Source: Locusta migratoria
Taxonomy: Eukaryota > Arthropoda > Insecta > Orthoptera > Acrididae
Direction of reading: 5' to 3'
Length of the DNA: 64,000 nucleotides
Assembly: GCA_026315105.1 (NCBI GenBank)
Contig: CM048744.1
Coordinates: 359,477,168-359,541,167, forward strand
Numbering within the stretch: the stretch's first letter is position 1; each line of letters starts with the position of its first letter. The position numbers and the translations under genes are program-made. Below the pieces are notes generated by a model. That model worked only from the letters and a program-made list of their open reading frames with translations, was not told the origin of the DNA and searched no databases. Positions 19,939 through 29,432 of this stretch are shown in pieces.

Positions 19939-20984
19939 CTTTATATTATTTCTCATCTGTGTTTTCTTGTTGGGTACGCCATATCTTCCGTATTACGTAT
20001 CCAAAATTAATGATTGAGGTATCATTATCAAGGTTTCGTTCTCCACTAATGACGAAAAATACCCATATACTTAGAAGTTATTATTTTCACAAAATAACTT
20101 TAGTTTCTAAAAAAATTGTACTGTTCGTACAGTCTAAGTTGATACGCGGCTAACGATCGTACGGAAGATGTATTTACGGTTGTTCCCACCAGCCACGGCG
20201 CCGAGTATCAACGTAGTTTGCGCGGCCGATATATAAGCAATGTAGAAGGTGCCGTATATTGACAATCTGAACATGAACGACAGCTGTTTCAGTTGTTTAT
20301 ATTCTCAATGCAAGCCAAAGACGTTTTTTAATGCAAATATAGTTTATCACACGATTGCTGCTATACACGTCGATTTAACGACAGAAAATACACAAATAAT
20401 TTAACTAAAAGACACGACAGCTCTTGTAGTTGTTTAGATTCTTTATGCAAGCGTACTTTATCACGAGATTTCTGTTTCACACGTCGACGCACAACAGCTG
20501 TTGGAATTGTTCACTTTGTTAAAGCGAGCGTTGTGTTCTGCGCAAATGAATTGAATTACCTCAACGTTCATCATTACAGGTAAGTACCGTTTACTATTAT
20601 ATCTTACAACAATTAATTTAACTTTTAATTTAATTAGTTGTTACGCAGACAGGAGCGACAATGATTTTAAATTTCATAGAGTTTGTGTGCGTAGTGCTGG
20701 GCTTGAACGTGAATGAAACTGAACAGTTCATGTCACAGTTCGGGAAATCTCAGGATTTTTGTAAAATAAACAAGTTTTCAAAACATAAAGTACACATGAA
20801 ACAGTCAATATATGATTTTTATATTTTTCTCAATTAATCTTATTGTATTTAATTATGTAAATTTTGTTACAATCAGACTAATATTTGTTACTACTATTCA
20901 AAGTTTATTATCTTTTATACATACGTACTCGCATTTGCCTTTTCTCCATTACTATCTTACCTATCTGTGACATCAGGATAGACT
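19939..20984. other. Unidentified insertion between LINE pieces
   Basis: About 1 kb separates two pieces of the same LINE after the DNA-transposon derivative is removed. It has no recognisable coding sequence. It contains two or three degenerate copies of an approximately 120-bp block (20277-20381, 20416-20505 and partly from 20485), each starting near CAGCTGTT/CAGCTCTT and including TTTATCACRMGATT and ACACGTCGA. A solo LTR is one possibility but no ends were fixed. Confidence 0.4.
20225..20600 (+). promoter_or_regulatory. Possible promoter plus 5' splice site
   Basis: TATATAAG at about 20230 is followed some 350 bp later by ACAGGTAAGTACC (20576-20588), a perfect consensus 5' splice donor after 20579. 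No coding start is evident between them. This could be an LTR promoter with a leader intron, an orphan noncoding first exon, or chance in 64 kb of AT-rich DNA. Confidence 0.2.
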
Positions 20985-21139
20985 GCGAATTACTCGCACA
21001 GGTCAACTACTAACATAAATATTCGAACATAAAACGTGTTCCAAAATTATTCAGCTGAACGACGTAAGGGATATAGGCACTGACCGATCACCCTTCTTGT
21101 AAACGGGTATGACTTGCGCCCTCTTCTAATCATTAGGAA
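20985..21139 (-). pseudogene. LINE RT N-terminal piece (segment 3)
   Basis: The minus strand reads AQVIPVYKKGDRSVPISLT, a frame slip, then IILEHVLCSNIYVSS. This is the RT block 0/1 (K.A.V.P..KKGD....YRPISLTS...K..E). It continues across the SINE at 21150-21350 into segment 4. Confidence 0.82.
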
Positions 21140-21149
21140 CACTTCGTCC

Positions 21150-21350
21150 CTAATGTGTTCAAATGTTTGTAGAGCTTATGGGACTTGTACTACGGTGTCA
21201 TCAGTCCCTAAACCTACAAACTACTTATGAACTAGCTTATACTAAAGACGGCACAAACATCCATGCCCGAGGGGGGATTCGAACCCCCGACCGCAGTGGC
21301 CGTGCAGACCGTGACTGGCACGCCGCAGACCGCTCGGCCACTGTGGCCCG
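21150..21350 (-). mobile_element. tRNA-derived SINE, family 1, with about 10-bp target duplication
   Basis: In reverse complement: head GTGGCCGAGCGGTCTGCGGC, B box GGGGGTTCGAATCCCCC, body and tail TTTGAACA. CACTTCGTCC (21140-21149) and CACTTCGTTC (21351-21360) flank it. It lies inside the LINE RT between segments 3 and 4. Confidence 0.92.
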
Positions 21351-21360
21351 CACTTCGTTC

Positions 21361-22311
21361 CTCTAGAGACCTATAGTACACCGCTTCTGAAAAGGAGGCA
21401 AGTTCATTCGGATACTCCGTGTAGAATCGAACTGGTGCCCCATCTGGTCCAATGGCCTTTTCTGTATTGGTGACTTCAATTGCTTCTCTATCCCTCTGAC
21501 AGTATCTGCCATTTTATCATTCGTGCGATGGTTGCGAGCAGGCACTACAGTGCAATTTTCCTCTGCGAAACAGCTTTGGGAAAAGACATTTTACATTTCG
21601 GTCTTTTAACACCATTACGGTCACAGGCTGTTTGGCTACCTGGATTCTACCCGTTTACCGCTTTGACGTAGGACCAATATTTCGTATGGTTTTTCCGGCA
21701 AGTCGGTACACAAAACATTGCTCTCACTGTCGTTGAACGCCTCTCGCAAGGCAGCCCTTACGCTATTTCTGGCATCATTTAACTTTTGATTGTCTGCTAG
21801 ACTTTGGCTACAATTATGTTTGCGGTGAAGCTTTCTTTGCTTTCATAATGATTTCCTAACTCGGTCGTTGAACCACGGTGGATCTTTCCCGGCTCGTTAT
21901 AAGTTTACTTGGCACATAATTATCTAACGCTTATTGCATAGTACATTTGAAGTCCATAGTTGTTCAACACAGTGTTTGAGGCGTAACTGTCGTGTTGAGC
22001 AGTCAAGCAATATGAAATCTGACACTTTCCGCTTTTTCTAAATAAGAAGATCTTCCTACCTTTCTTGATATTTCTATTTAATGCAGTATTCATTAGTGCT
22101 GCAATGGTCTTATTATCGCCGATTTACTGGTACACGCTAATTGAATCGAAAAGTTCGGGTCTATTTGTCATCAGCAAGTCTATCACATTAGCTCGATGTG
22201 TCAGCTATTTAGCTGGTAATTTTCGGATATAGCATTTAGAACAATGTTGCTCGATTCTCTCTCCCTGCCTCTTGTCTTAAACACGTTTACCTTACAATCT
22301 ATATCCGGTAA
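21361..22311 (-). pseudogene. LINE endonuclease-RT linker piece (segment 4)
   Basis: Minus-strand pieces in shifting frames read DCKVNVFKTRGRERIEQHC, then HRANVIDLLMTNRPELFDSI (end of the APE-type endonuclease domain). Further on come PEKPYEILVLRQSGKRV-type linker sequence, then VTNTEKAIGPDGAPVRFYTE, a block that normally precedes the RT. Several frameshifts are present. The upstream end is TATATCCGGTAA (22300-22311), which is repeated at 25550-25561. Confidence 0.78.
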
Positions 22312-22654
22312 ATTTGATTTTATAAAACAGCCACAAGTAGCTACAATTATTTTTTTTATTTTTACAAGTTTCACTCTATGAACAAGAGCAATCGTCAGTC
22401 AAACGTGGTGATTTCGGACACCGGGGTGATTTCGGACTATGTGGTTAACCTTCTCTCTCCTGCTGCATAGCAATGAATCAGCACTAACTTCCAACTCCGC
22501 TTGCTGCTTATTTTATGCACGAGACTGTAATTCCCGCATCCCGCGCTCCTGCTTTTGGATCGATTGTTTATCGAAGCAATAATCAGTTGGACAGTCTCAT
22601 TGTCGAAAGTTCTCGCTGTGTTATGGAGCGGAAACTTTCTGTTGTTACGACTAC
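22312..22654. other. Non-LINE, non-transposon segment inside a 12-bp duplication
   Basis: This 343-bp segment lies between the target copy TATATCCGGTAA (22300-22311) and the left end of the DNA transposon at 22655. It has GGTGATTTCGGAC twice (22408-22420 and 22424-22436) and a plus-strand T-rich stretch near 22345. It appears to have arrived together with the transposon. No identity assigned. Confidence 0.5.
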
Positions 22655-23022
22655 AGGGTGTTACAAAAAGGTACGGCCAAACTTTCAGGAAATATTCCTC
22701 ACACACAAAGAAGGAAAATATGTTATGTGGAGATGTGTCCGGAAACGCTTAATTTCCATGTTAGAGCTCATTTTAGTATTTCTCTTAAAATGTAAATTGC
22801 AATAATTCGTGCAGACAATTGTCAAAATACCAAATTGTTTCGTTAGTATGTACTGTACTTCCTCGATTCACCGCCAGTTAGCCCAGTTGAAGAAAGGTAA
22901 TGTCGACTTTAGTGCTTGTGTTAACATGCGACTCATTGCTCTACAGTACTAGCATCAAGCATATCAGTAAGGAGCATCAACTGGTTAGTGTTCATCACGA
23001 ACGTGGTTTTGCAGTCAGTGCA

Positions 23023-23165
23023 ATGTTTACAAATTTGGAGTTGGCAGATGCCCATTTGATATATGGATTAGCATGGGGGCAATGGCCGTGGCGAGGTACG
23101 TTTGTGTCGAGACAGATTTCCAGAACGATGGTTCTAACGACCCTCACCCCTTTTCGGAATGACTC
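23023..23165 (+). pseudogene. Transposase N-terminus, frameshifted
   Basis: MFTNLELADAHLIYGLAWG is followed, after an extra G, by GNGRGEVRLCRDRFPERWF and a stop in the neighbouring frame. It is the helix-turn-helix start of the transposase whose catalytic part lies at 24378-25347. Confidence 0.78.
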
Positions 23166-24375
23166 AAACTGAGCCCTAATATATTCCTAAATCACGGAAA
23201 AGTTTTATTAGTTCACAGTCTCTATAACAAAGTCATTCCACTGTAGGTGAAGTTGAACTTATATGCTGGCTGAAGTCCATTGCGTTGTGAGCTGTCTTCG
23301 GCATTCACTAAAAGATTTGACGTTACAGGATCTTTTCGTAAATCATAAACATGTCAGTTGATATGGAAACGATTTTATTCCCATTTTAAATAAAGTTAAA
23401 ACACAGTTTGTTTAAATCAATCACATTGTTGCACAATCAAAAATGCAGCGGCAAGCCAACAGAGCTGCTTACAGGTTTGTGACTGCTAGAAGACTAACTA
23501 AACATGGTTTCTCTCAAACATCTTTCTACGTAACCGCGTAATAAAATTGATGACAATGTTTTGTAATTCACAATTAAACAATATTCTTTTACATTAAACA
23601 TGCCAAAATACAGAAATTAAAACATTACATTTAAGCTTTGACTATTTATCTAAATGTATGTACATCTTTCAAGAAATTTGTATTTAATGTCGTACACAAA
23701 TTTAAAGTCATCCTTTGACTAGTGCTCTAATTATTTACATTATTTGTGTTTTCGAAGTTCACACATATTTGTTTTGCCAATATTGTGTAGGCGTACTATT
23801 ATTGTGACATGGAATTTTAATGTATTTCTGTTTGTGGTCAAATTTTTTATTAATACGGATTTGTATGTGGTTGTCGTAGTTTTGTTAATTTCGAAGATAG
23901 TTTCTTAATACCAAACGGATTATTAATTTTAGTGCATGAAAAATTATCAGTATTTAATTTAGGATCCAGTGATATATAAAACATGGTCTGCCCTAATTTA
24001 TTTAAAGAAAAGGTGTATATGAAATCATGTTGTGCAATAGTTACAACATGTAGTATTGTTGTCTTTATACAAATTAGTATCTATAGAGGTTCAGCAATTT
24101 CCGGAACTAAGTGTAATGCATTTTTAGTGTTTGCAGCTATTATTTAGGAAAGTATTCAAAATTGAAAATTACGTAAAAGGACAGCCAAAGTTATGTTTAA
24201 ATCAACGTAGTATTTTTTAAAACCTTTTTACTAATAGTGTTAATAGAATTTCAAACTGAAGGCGAAAATGTGAAATTTTACATGTCCGGTAGTGAAGTTT
24301 TATTTTAGGTGTCAGATATTTCGTGTTTATAATGTTGGCAACTGATATTTGTATGGAGTGTGCAATATAGCAGAA
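23165..24375. other. Unidentified AT-rich insertion in the transposase gene
   Basis: About 1.2 kb between the two halves of the transposase. I see no ORF, terminal repeat or RNA signal. It could be an intron-like remnant, an insertion whose ends have decayed, or element-specific noncoding DNA. Confidence 0.4.
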
Positions 24376-24377
24376 AC

Positions 24378-25347
24378 GTTACAAGGTGTCCCGACAGGAA
24401 GACGTTCGAAGCAATAATCGGCGTCTTAGGGAGCACGGAACATTCCAGCCTATGACTCGCGACTGGGGAAGACCTAGAACGACGAGGACACCTGCAATGG
24501 ACGAGGCAATTCTTCGTGCAGTTGACTATAACCCTAATGTCAGCATCAGAGAAGTTGCTGCTGTACAAAGTAACGTTGACCACGTCACTGTATGGAGAGT
24601 GCTACGGGAGAACCAGTTGTTTCCGTACCATGTACAGCGTGTGCAAGCACTATCAGCAGCTGACTGCCTCCACGGGTACACTTCTGCGAATGGTTCATCC
24701 AACAATTTGTCACTCCTCATTTCAGAGCAAATGTTCTATTTACGGATGAGGCTTCATTCCAACGTGATCAGATTGTGAAAATTTACAATCAACATGTGTG
24801 AGCTGACGAGAATCCGCACGCAATTGTGCAATCACGTCATCAACACAGATTTTCTGTGAACGTTTCGGCAGGAATTGTTGGTGTTGTCTTGATCGGGCCT
24901 CATGTTCTTCCACCTACGCTCACTGGAGCACGTTATCATGATTTCATACGGGATACTCTACCTGTGCTGCTAGAACATGTGCCTTTACAAGTACGACACA
25001 ACATGTGGTTCATGCACGATGGAGCTCCTGCACATTTCAGTCGACGTGTTCGTACGCTTCTCAACAACAGATTCGGTGACCGATGGATTGGTAGAGGCGG
25101 ACCTATTCCATGGCCTCCACGCTCTCCTGACCTCAACCCTTTTGACTTTCATTTATGGGTTCATTTGAAAGCTCTTGTCTACGCAACCCCGATACCAAAT
25201 GTAAAGACTCTTCGTGCTCGTATTGTGGACGGCTGTGACACAATACGCCATTCTCCAGGGCTGCATCAGCGCATCAGGGATTCCATGCGACGGAGGGTGG
25301 ATGCATGTAACCTCGCTAACGGAGGACATTTTGAACATTTCCTGTAA
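24378..25347 (+). pseudogene. Transposase DDE catalytic region
   Basis: From 24386 it reads RRLREHGTFQPMTRDWGRPR, then VSIREVAAVQSNVDHVTVWR. In a shifted frame near 24735 comes LFTDEASFQRDQ (first catalytic Asp), then a TGA stop at about 24798. From 24826 the frame is open for 173 codons: VGVVLIGPHVLPPTLTGARY, WFMHDGAPAHFSRRVR (second Asp) and WPPRSPDLNPFDFHLWVHLK (third catalytic block, where the acidic residue is D). It ends ACNLANGGHFEHFL. Two lesions separate the parts, so this is a recent pseudogene. Confidence 0.88.
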
Positions 25348-25549
25348 CAAAGTGTTTGAAGTCACGCTGGTACGTTCTGTTGCTGTGTGTTTCCATTCCA
25401 TGATTAATGTGATTTGAAGAGATGTAATAAAATGAGCCCTAACATGGAAATTAAGCGTTTCCGTACACATGTCCACATAGGATATTTTCTTTCTTTGTGT
25501 GTGAGGAATGTTTCCTGAAAGTTTGGCCATACCTTTTTGTAACACCCTG

Positions 25550-25637
25550 TATATCCGGTAAGCTAAAATCTCCACCAAAAACTATAAAATGACTAGGAAC
25601 GAATGGGAAATATTTTCTAAGTATTCCCTCAGATGAT
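25550..25637 (-). pseudogene. LINE endonuclease piece (segment 5), includes both target duplications
   Basis: The minus strand reads SEGILRKYFPFVPSHFIVFG then GDFSLPDI, the GGDFN.P motif of APE-type LINE endonucleases. It joins directly to DCKVN.. at 22299 once the 22312-25549 insertion is removed. Its other edge is the 15-bp target ATTCCCTCAGATGAT (25623-25637) duplicated by the Penelope-like element. Confidence 0.8.
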
Positions 25638-25872
25638 AATATTCATCTCGGGTATGCAGCCGGATACCGTCGTCAACTAGACACGATATTTCGGCAGACC
25701 AACTGGCTGCCATCTTCAGGTGAGAGCGCTAATACACTAACTCGCCGGAAACTGAGGCATAACAAGAAACATCAGTCCCTTTATACACCGCTGACGACCC
25801 ACCGCGCGTGCCAAAGTGGAAGCCACCTAGGCGCAATAGAACTAGTAGCGCGCCGGTGGAGAAAATCGCCAC

Positions 25873-26180
25873 AAATCCGCACAGTTCAGGATCGGTGTGT
25901 GGAACACCACCGTCATACTCGTTTGCTTTAACCTCAAAAGTCAGCTGTTGCTGAACATTGTCTGAATGAGGGACACAATATGTTACATGATGAAACTACA
26001 CTGATTGCTCCTGCTTCCCGCTACTGGGAATGTGTTCTTAAAGAATCCTTGGAAATTCGTATGGCCGATAATGTTATTAATAGGGACAAGGGTTTTCCTC
26101 TAAGTAAAACTTGGAACCCGATCTTATCTGACATTAAGCAACAACGGTCTTTATTTCGACCTACTGTTTCTTTTAACTAG
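25873..26180 (+). pseudogene. Penelope-like GIY-YIG endonuclease C-terminal part
   Basis: The frame reads IRTVQDRCVEHHRHTRL, a stop, then KSAVAEHCLNEGHNMLHDET, SRYWECVLKESLEIRMADNV, INRDKGFPLSKTWNP and a natural-looking end after PTVSFN. In Penelope-like elements this is the C-terminal half of the GIY-YIG domain, with the conserved catalytic Glu in the KES.EIR block. The N-terminal GIY and YIG strands are missing because of 5' truncation. Confidence 0.85.
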
Positions 26181-26365
26181 CCTTGTTTTCGACCCATCGT
26201 TTTCGCCGTTTTTCTCCACCGGTGCGCTACTAGTTCTATTGCGCCTAGGTGGCTTCTACTTTGGTTTCGCGCACGCGCGGTGGGTCGTCAGCGGTGTATA
26301 AAGGGGCCGCTGTTTCTTGTTCTGCTTCAGTTTCCGGCGGCGAGTTAGTTTATGAGCGCTCTCAC

Positions 26366-26405
26366 CTGAAGATGGCAGCCAATTGGTCTGCCGAAATATC
26401 GTGTC
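26366..26405 (+). ncRNA. Hammerhead-like core in the Penelope terminal repeat
   Basis: CTGAAGA (26366-26372), a stem GGCAG/CTGCC with a 9-nt loop, GAAA (26393-26396) and GTC (26403-26405) are in hammerhead order. A U is unpaired before helix II and helix I pairing is poor, so this copy may be inactive. The mirrored copy on the minus strand lies at about 25695-25735. Confidence 0.4.
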
Positions 26406-26497
26406 TAGTTGACGACGGTATCCGGCTGTATACCCGAGATGAATATTATCAGTTACTACGCCGGGAAAGTCTACGCAACCACATTCCCTCAGATGAT

Positions 26498-26760
26498 GTG
26501 ACGATATGTGACGCTAACGTCATCAGCAAGGGCTGGGTGAGGCGGCGCACCTTGTCGTGGGCGCGTGGACTACAGAGGCCGCTCGCGTGCTGTGTGCTCC
26601 TGCAACAGGTTCGCCGTCCGCTGGTATTTCGGGAACGCCATTTGGCAGCTCGCCCCTGCATGCGAGCCGCACGTAGCGCTGACTGCTGCATCAACAGCTC
26701 TAAGGGATTAGTCAGTCTCGTGGCAACTTGTACACACGTATTACATACAACTACTAGTGG
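26498..26760. other. GC-rich block, possibly 5' end of the dispersed LINE
   Basis: The first 40 bp continue the LINE endonuclease frame on the minus strand (SHIVTSSEGILRKYF crosses the target site). The rest is GC-rich with no recognisable domain. Confidence 0.35.
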
Positions 26761-27017
26761 ACATAAATGTGAGACGTGTCAACCCTTCGCCTTTATGACA
26801 CATTGGAATCTACTGCGGTGACTTCCAACGAGGTTTAAACTTCTTCAGAGGAATCGCAGTAACCAGAGGAGGTAGGGATGTTGGACACTGGTGTCTGCAG
26901 TCAGTTCGAGGTTCTGATTCAACCCAAAAGTATTAAAAATGTTCCATTCGGTCAAGTCGGGATTCTGGGCGCGCCACTCATCTCCAGCAATTTGTATTCA
27001 CAGACAATATACATCTT

Positions 27018-27216
27018 AAAATGTTCAAATGTTTGTATAGCTTATGGGAATTAACTACGGGGTCATCAGTCCCTAAACTTACGAACTATTTATGAACTAG
27101 CTAATACTAAGGTCGGCACAAATATCCATGCCCGAGGGGGGATTCGAACCCCCGACCGTAGTGGCCGTGTAGACCGTGACTGACGCGCTGCAGTCCCCTC
27201 GGCCACCGCGGCCGGC
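27018..27216 (-). mobile_element. tRNA-derived SINE, family 1, with verified empty site
   Basis: Reverse-complement family-1 SINE with full head (CCGGCCGCGGTGGCCGAGGG), B box and tail. Target copies AATATACATCTT (27006-27017) and AATATAGTACTT (27217-27228) flank it. The paralogue near 29222 reads CAGACAATATACTTCTTTCG without a SINE. Confidence 0.95.
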
Positions 27217-27252
27217 AATATAGTACTTCTTTCGGACTATAAACAATATTGA

Positions 27253-27455
27253 GCCGGCCGCGGTGGCCGAGGAGACTAAGGCGCTCCAGTCACGGTCTGC
27301 ACGGCCACTACGGTCGGGGGTTCGAATCCCCCCTCGGGCATGGATATTTGTGCCGTCCTAGTTCGTAAGTAGTTCATAAGTAGTTTGTAAGTTTAGGGAC
27401 TGATAACCCCGTAGTTAAGTCCCACAGACTATACAAACATTTGAACATTTTTTTG
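27253..27455 (+). mobile_element. tRNA-derived SINE, family 1, with verified empty site
   Basis: Plus-strand family-1 SINE, near consensus. Target copies AACAATATTGA (27242-27252) and AACAAAATTGA (27456-27466) flank it; the paralogue near 29250 reads AACAACATTGAAG. It lies only 36 bp from the preceding SINE, in the opposite orientation. Confidence 0.95.
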
Positions 27456-27477
27456 AACAAAATTGAAGATAATGCAG

Positions 27478-27535
27478 GGGATGTTTACGGGACGCTAAAC
27501 CCTAAACTTCCATCCTTCTTCTTCTTATATTCTCT
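27478..27535 (+). mobile_element. 3' fragment of a third-family SINE
   Basis: ACGGGACGCTAAACCCTAAA followed by CTTCC-rich sequence resembles the 3' end of the SINE at 9523-11370 (GACGGGACGCTAC). Too short for more. Confidence 0.4.
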
Positions 27536-27540
27536 GAGTT

Positions 27541-27974
27541 ATACTACTGGTCATCCAAAATGCAACACCCTGATGGAAGTGTCAAAAGTAGGTAAAATTT
27601 ACAGCATGCGTTTGCGGTATGACAGATGCACAATATTAGCATTTCAGCGCAGTCTCCAGTACCGTCACCTGCAAGCGCTGTATAAGTGAGAAACAGACAG
27701 CCTATGGACTGATAACCATAGATTTACATTTCAACAGACAGTCGTGCTAACTCATTGCGATTGTTCTTCGTGTGTGTATATGTTTCTTTAGGTGCGTCAC
27801 TAAACCTACTAGAAAACAACTGATCGCTTCAAAACAGCACCAGTTCTAACAGCAGAACTGAACCACAATATAGAAAAGCCAGTGATTTTAAATACTGTGA
27901 AAAGACGTGTTTAGGCATTTAACGAGCGTGTTGTGGCTAAGAAACCATTACTGACTGCTATTAATAGGCAGAAG
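27541..27974 (+). mobile_element. Tc1-like fragment, 5' end and part of transposase
   Basis: The left end TACTGGTCATCCAAAATGCA resembles a Tc1 terminal repeat. Around 27830-27970 the plus strand reads AELNHNIEKPVILNTVKRRV, a stop, then AFNERVVAKKPLLTAINRQK, the linker after the DNA-binding region of Tc1 transposases. It ends where the hAT-like repeat begins. Confidence 0.62.
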
Positions 27975-28959
27975 CAGTGTTGCCAGATGACAGAGAGAGA
28001 AAATACCTACAGACTCACAAAAATGTACCTACGTTTCCCCTACTTTCTCCCTACCACCTCATTAATGCCCCTACATCAGGGTCTTAGCCAGGATTTGGGT
28101 CTGGGAGGTGCTGAATCCAACAGTCCAGCCAGCAGAGGTTAACCAGTTGATTAATGTGACATGTTACAATTTTGAAAAACTTTAAAATAAATATTTGGCA
28201 TCGTGCTTCACTTGCTAGATATTTTTTTCCAGTGACTGATCGTTACTGATTGACGGAGTCAAGTATAGATTATGCTGCGAATTCCAAGTGCTCCGTTACA
28301 CGAGGATAACTTATTGACCGCACGAGGATACATAGAGACACTATCAACCATAGAGTAGGAACAGCAGTAATTATTTAGTTCATAGTCAGCACAAAAAAAG
28401 GAAGTCGGTCACTCTACATGATTCGATTTTCAAAAAGTAATGCTATGTTGAGAACGAATTGTTCGTTATAACGTTGGCTGTCGCAAATGTTTTAGCGTTT
28501 TCTTGTCAGCATCTTCTCATTTACAAGTACTAACTAGTATATCGTCCTGACGTAAATAAATAAGTATAGTCAAGGTAATAAAACGTTTTTCGTTCATGGA
28601 AACAATGAATTTTTCTTGTGCTGACATTTTCTAACACTATTTCCAAACCGACTCTCCATTCATATACACTGGAATCATCATATGTCGCATCAATTTTAAT
28701 GTGTATGAAACAAAGTTTTCAAATTCATAGTAAACAATATGGCGTCTAAGATATCATTGGCTGCTTCAAACTTTGCCACAATTTGCCCGTGTGCTAACTG
28801 TTCTGTTGCCAACATTACCCCCTAAGCCTGTGTCGGCGATTGTAAAATTTTACCAAAGTACCTACGCGTTAAGGACTTTTGGATGAAAATTCACTACATG
28901 ATTTTAAAGCTGAAAAGTACCTACGTATTGGGAAAAATTATCTACGTCTGGCAACACTG
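27975..28959. mobile_element. hAT-like nonautonomous DNA transposon
   Basis: Ends CAGTGTTGCCAGA and TCTGGCAACACTG are perfect 13-bp inverted repeats. Subterminal GAAAATACCTAC / GTACCTACG blocks recur near both ends. CAGTGTTGCC-type ends are common in hAT elements. No transposase is readable. The flanks differ (Tc1 on the left, LINE-like repeat on the right) and no 8-bp duplication is visible, so the insertion history is unclear. Confidence 0.62.
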
Positions 28960-28964
28960 CATGA

Positions 28965-29265
28965 ATATGAGACGTGTCAACCCTTCGCCTTTATGGCACA
29001 TTGAAATCGACTGCGGTCACTTCCAACGAGGTTTAAACTTCTGTAAAGGAATGGCAGTGCCTCCTTCCTTAAAATCGTAACCAGGGGAGGTAGGGATGTT
29101 GAACGGTGGTGTCTGCAGTCAGTTCGAGGAACTGATTCAACCCAAAAGTATTAAAAATGTTCCATTGGGTGAAGTCAGGATTCTGGGCACGCCACTCATC
29201 TCTAGCAATTTTTATTCACAGACAATATACTTCTTTCGTACTTTATGAACAACATTGAAGAGAAC
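28965..29265 (+). repeat. Direct repeat, copy 2 (SINE-free)
   Basis: Paralogue of 26765-27475 without the two SINEs. It runs into LINE RT sequence at 29266. Confidence 0.8.
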
Positions 29266-29432
29266 GACCTATCGACCCATAGTCAACAAGGATACAGAAA
29301 GTATCGTTCTTGTAAAACACAGCTAGCATTTTACTCGTATGAAGTGACGGTTTCTATCGACAAACTATCGATTCCATATTTCTAGATTTCCCTAAGTCTT
29401 TTGAAACTGTACCTCACAAGCGGCTTCTAATC
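29266..29432 (+). pseudogene. LINE RT fragment
   Basis: The plus strand reads NDLSTHSQQGYRKYRSCKTQ in the block before RT motif A (T..Q.GFR...S..TQ), and then FRFP-like sequence with frameshifts toward CTSQAASNQYS. It is cut by the inverted-repeat element that follows. Confidence 0.65.

Larger units (their letters stand above)
22655..25549 (+). mobile_element. Tc1/mariner-superfamily DNA transposon with long terminal repeats and broken transposase
   Basis: Inverted ends CAGGGTGTTACAAAAAGGTA and TACCTTTTTGTAACACCCTG pair and continue inward for about 130 bp; both sides are flanked by TA. The transposase starts MFTNLELADAHLIYG at 23023 and shifts frame near 23085. It is interrupted by about 1.2 kb of unrelated AT-rich DNA (23165-24375), then resumes PDRKTFEAI / RRLREHGTF. 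The downstream catalytic part is open (24826-25347). The element at 19141-19938 is a deletion derivative of the same family. Confidence 0.9.
25638..26482 (+). mobile_element. Penelope-like element with inverted terminal repeats and 15-bp target duplication
   Basis: The arms 25638-25872 (inverted) and 26200-26465 are reverse complements of each other. Each contains the CTGAAGATGGCAG-loop-CTGCCGAAATATCG motif. Between them is the end of a GIY-YIG domain (25873-26180). ATTCCCTCAGATGAT flanks the whole unit exactly (25623-25637 and 26483-26497). The combination of GIY-YIG coding sequence, hammerhead-like repeats and a variable, partly inverted repeat arrangement is characteristic of Penelope-like retroelements. 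The copy is strongly 5'-truncated. Confidence 0.85.
26765..27475 (+). repeat. Direct repeat, copy 1, carrying two SINEs
   Basis: It aligns with 28965-29265 over about 270 bp (shared blocks GACGTGTCAACCCTTCGCC, TTCCAACGAGGTTTAAACTT, ACTGATTCAACCCAAAAGTA). Two SINEs present here are absent from copy 2. The downstream neighbour of copy 2 is LINE RT sequence (29266-29432), so the repeat is probably part of a LINE. Confidence 0.8.

Noticed and set aside
20580..20581. Splice donor as proof of a host gene
   Set aside because: A single consensus donor without exon, acceptor or transcript evidence is expected by chance in 64 kb.
26249..26821. 190-codon plus-strand ORF
   Set aside because: It crosses the Penelope-like right terminal repeat, the target duplication and a LINE fragment, so it cannot be one gene.
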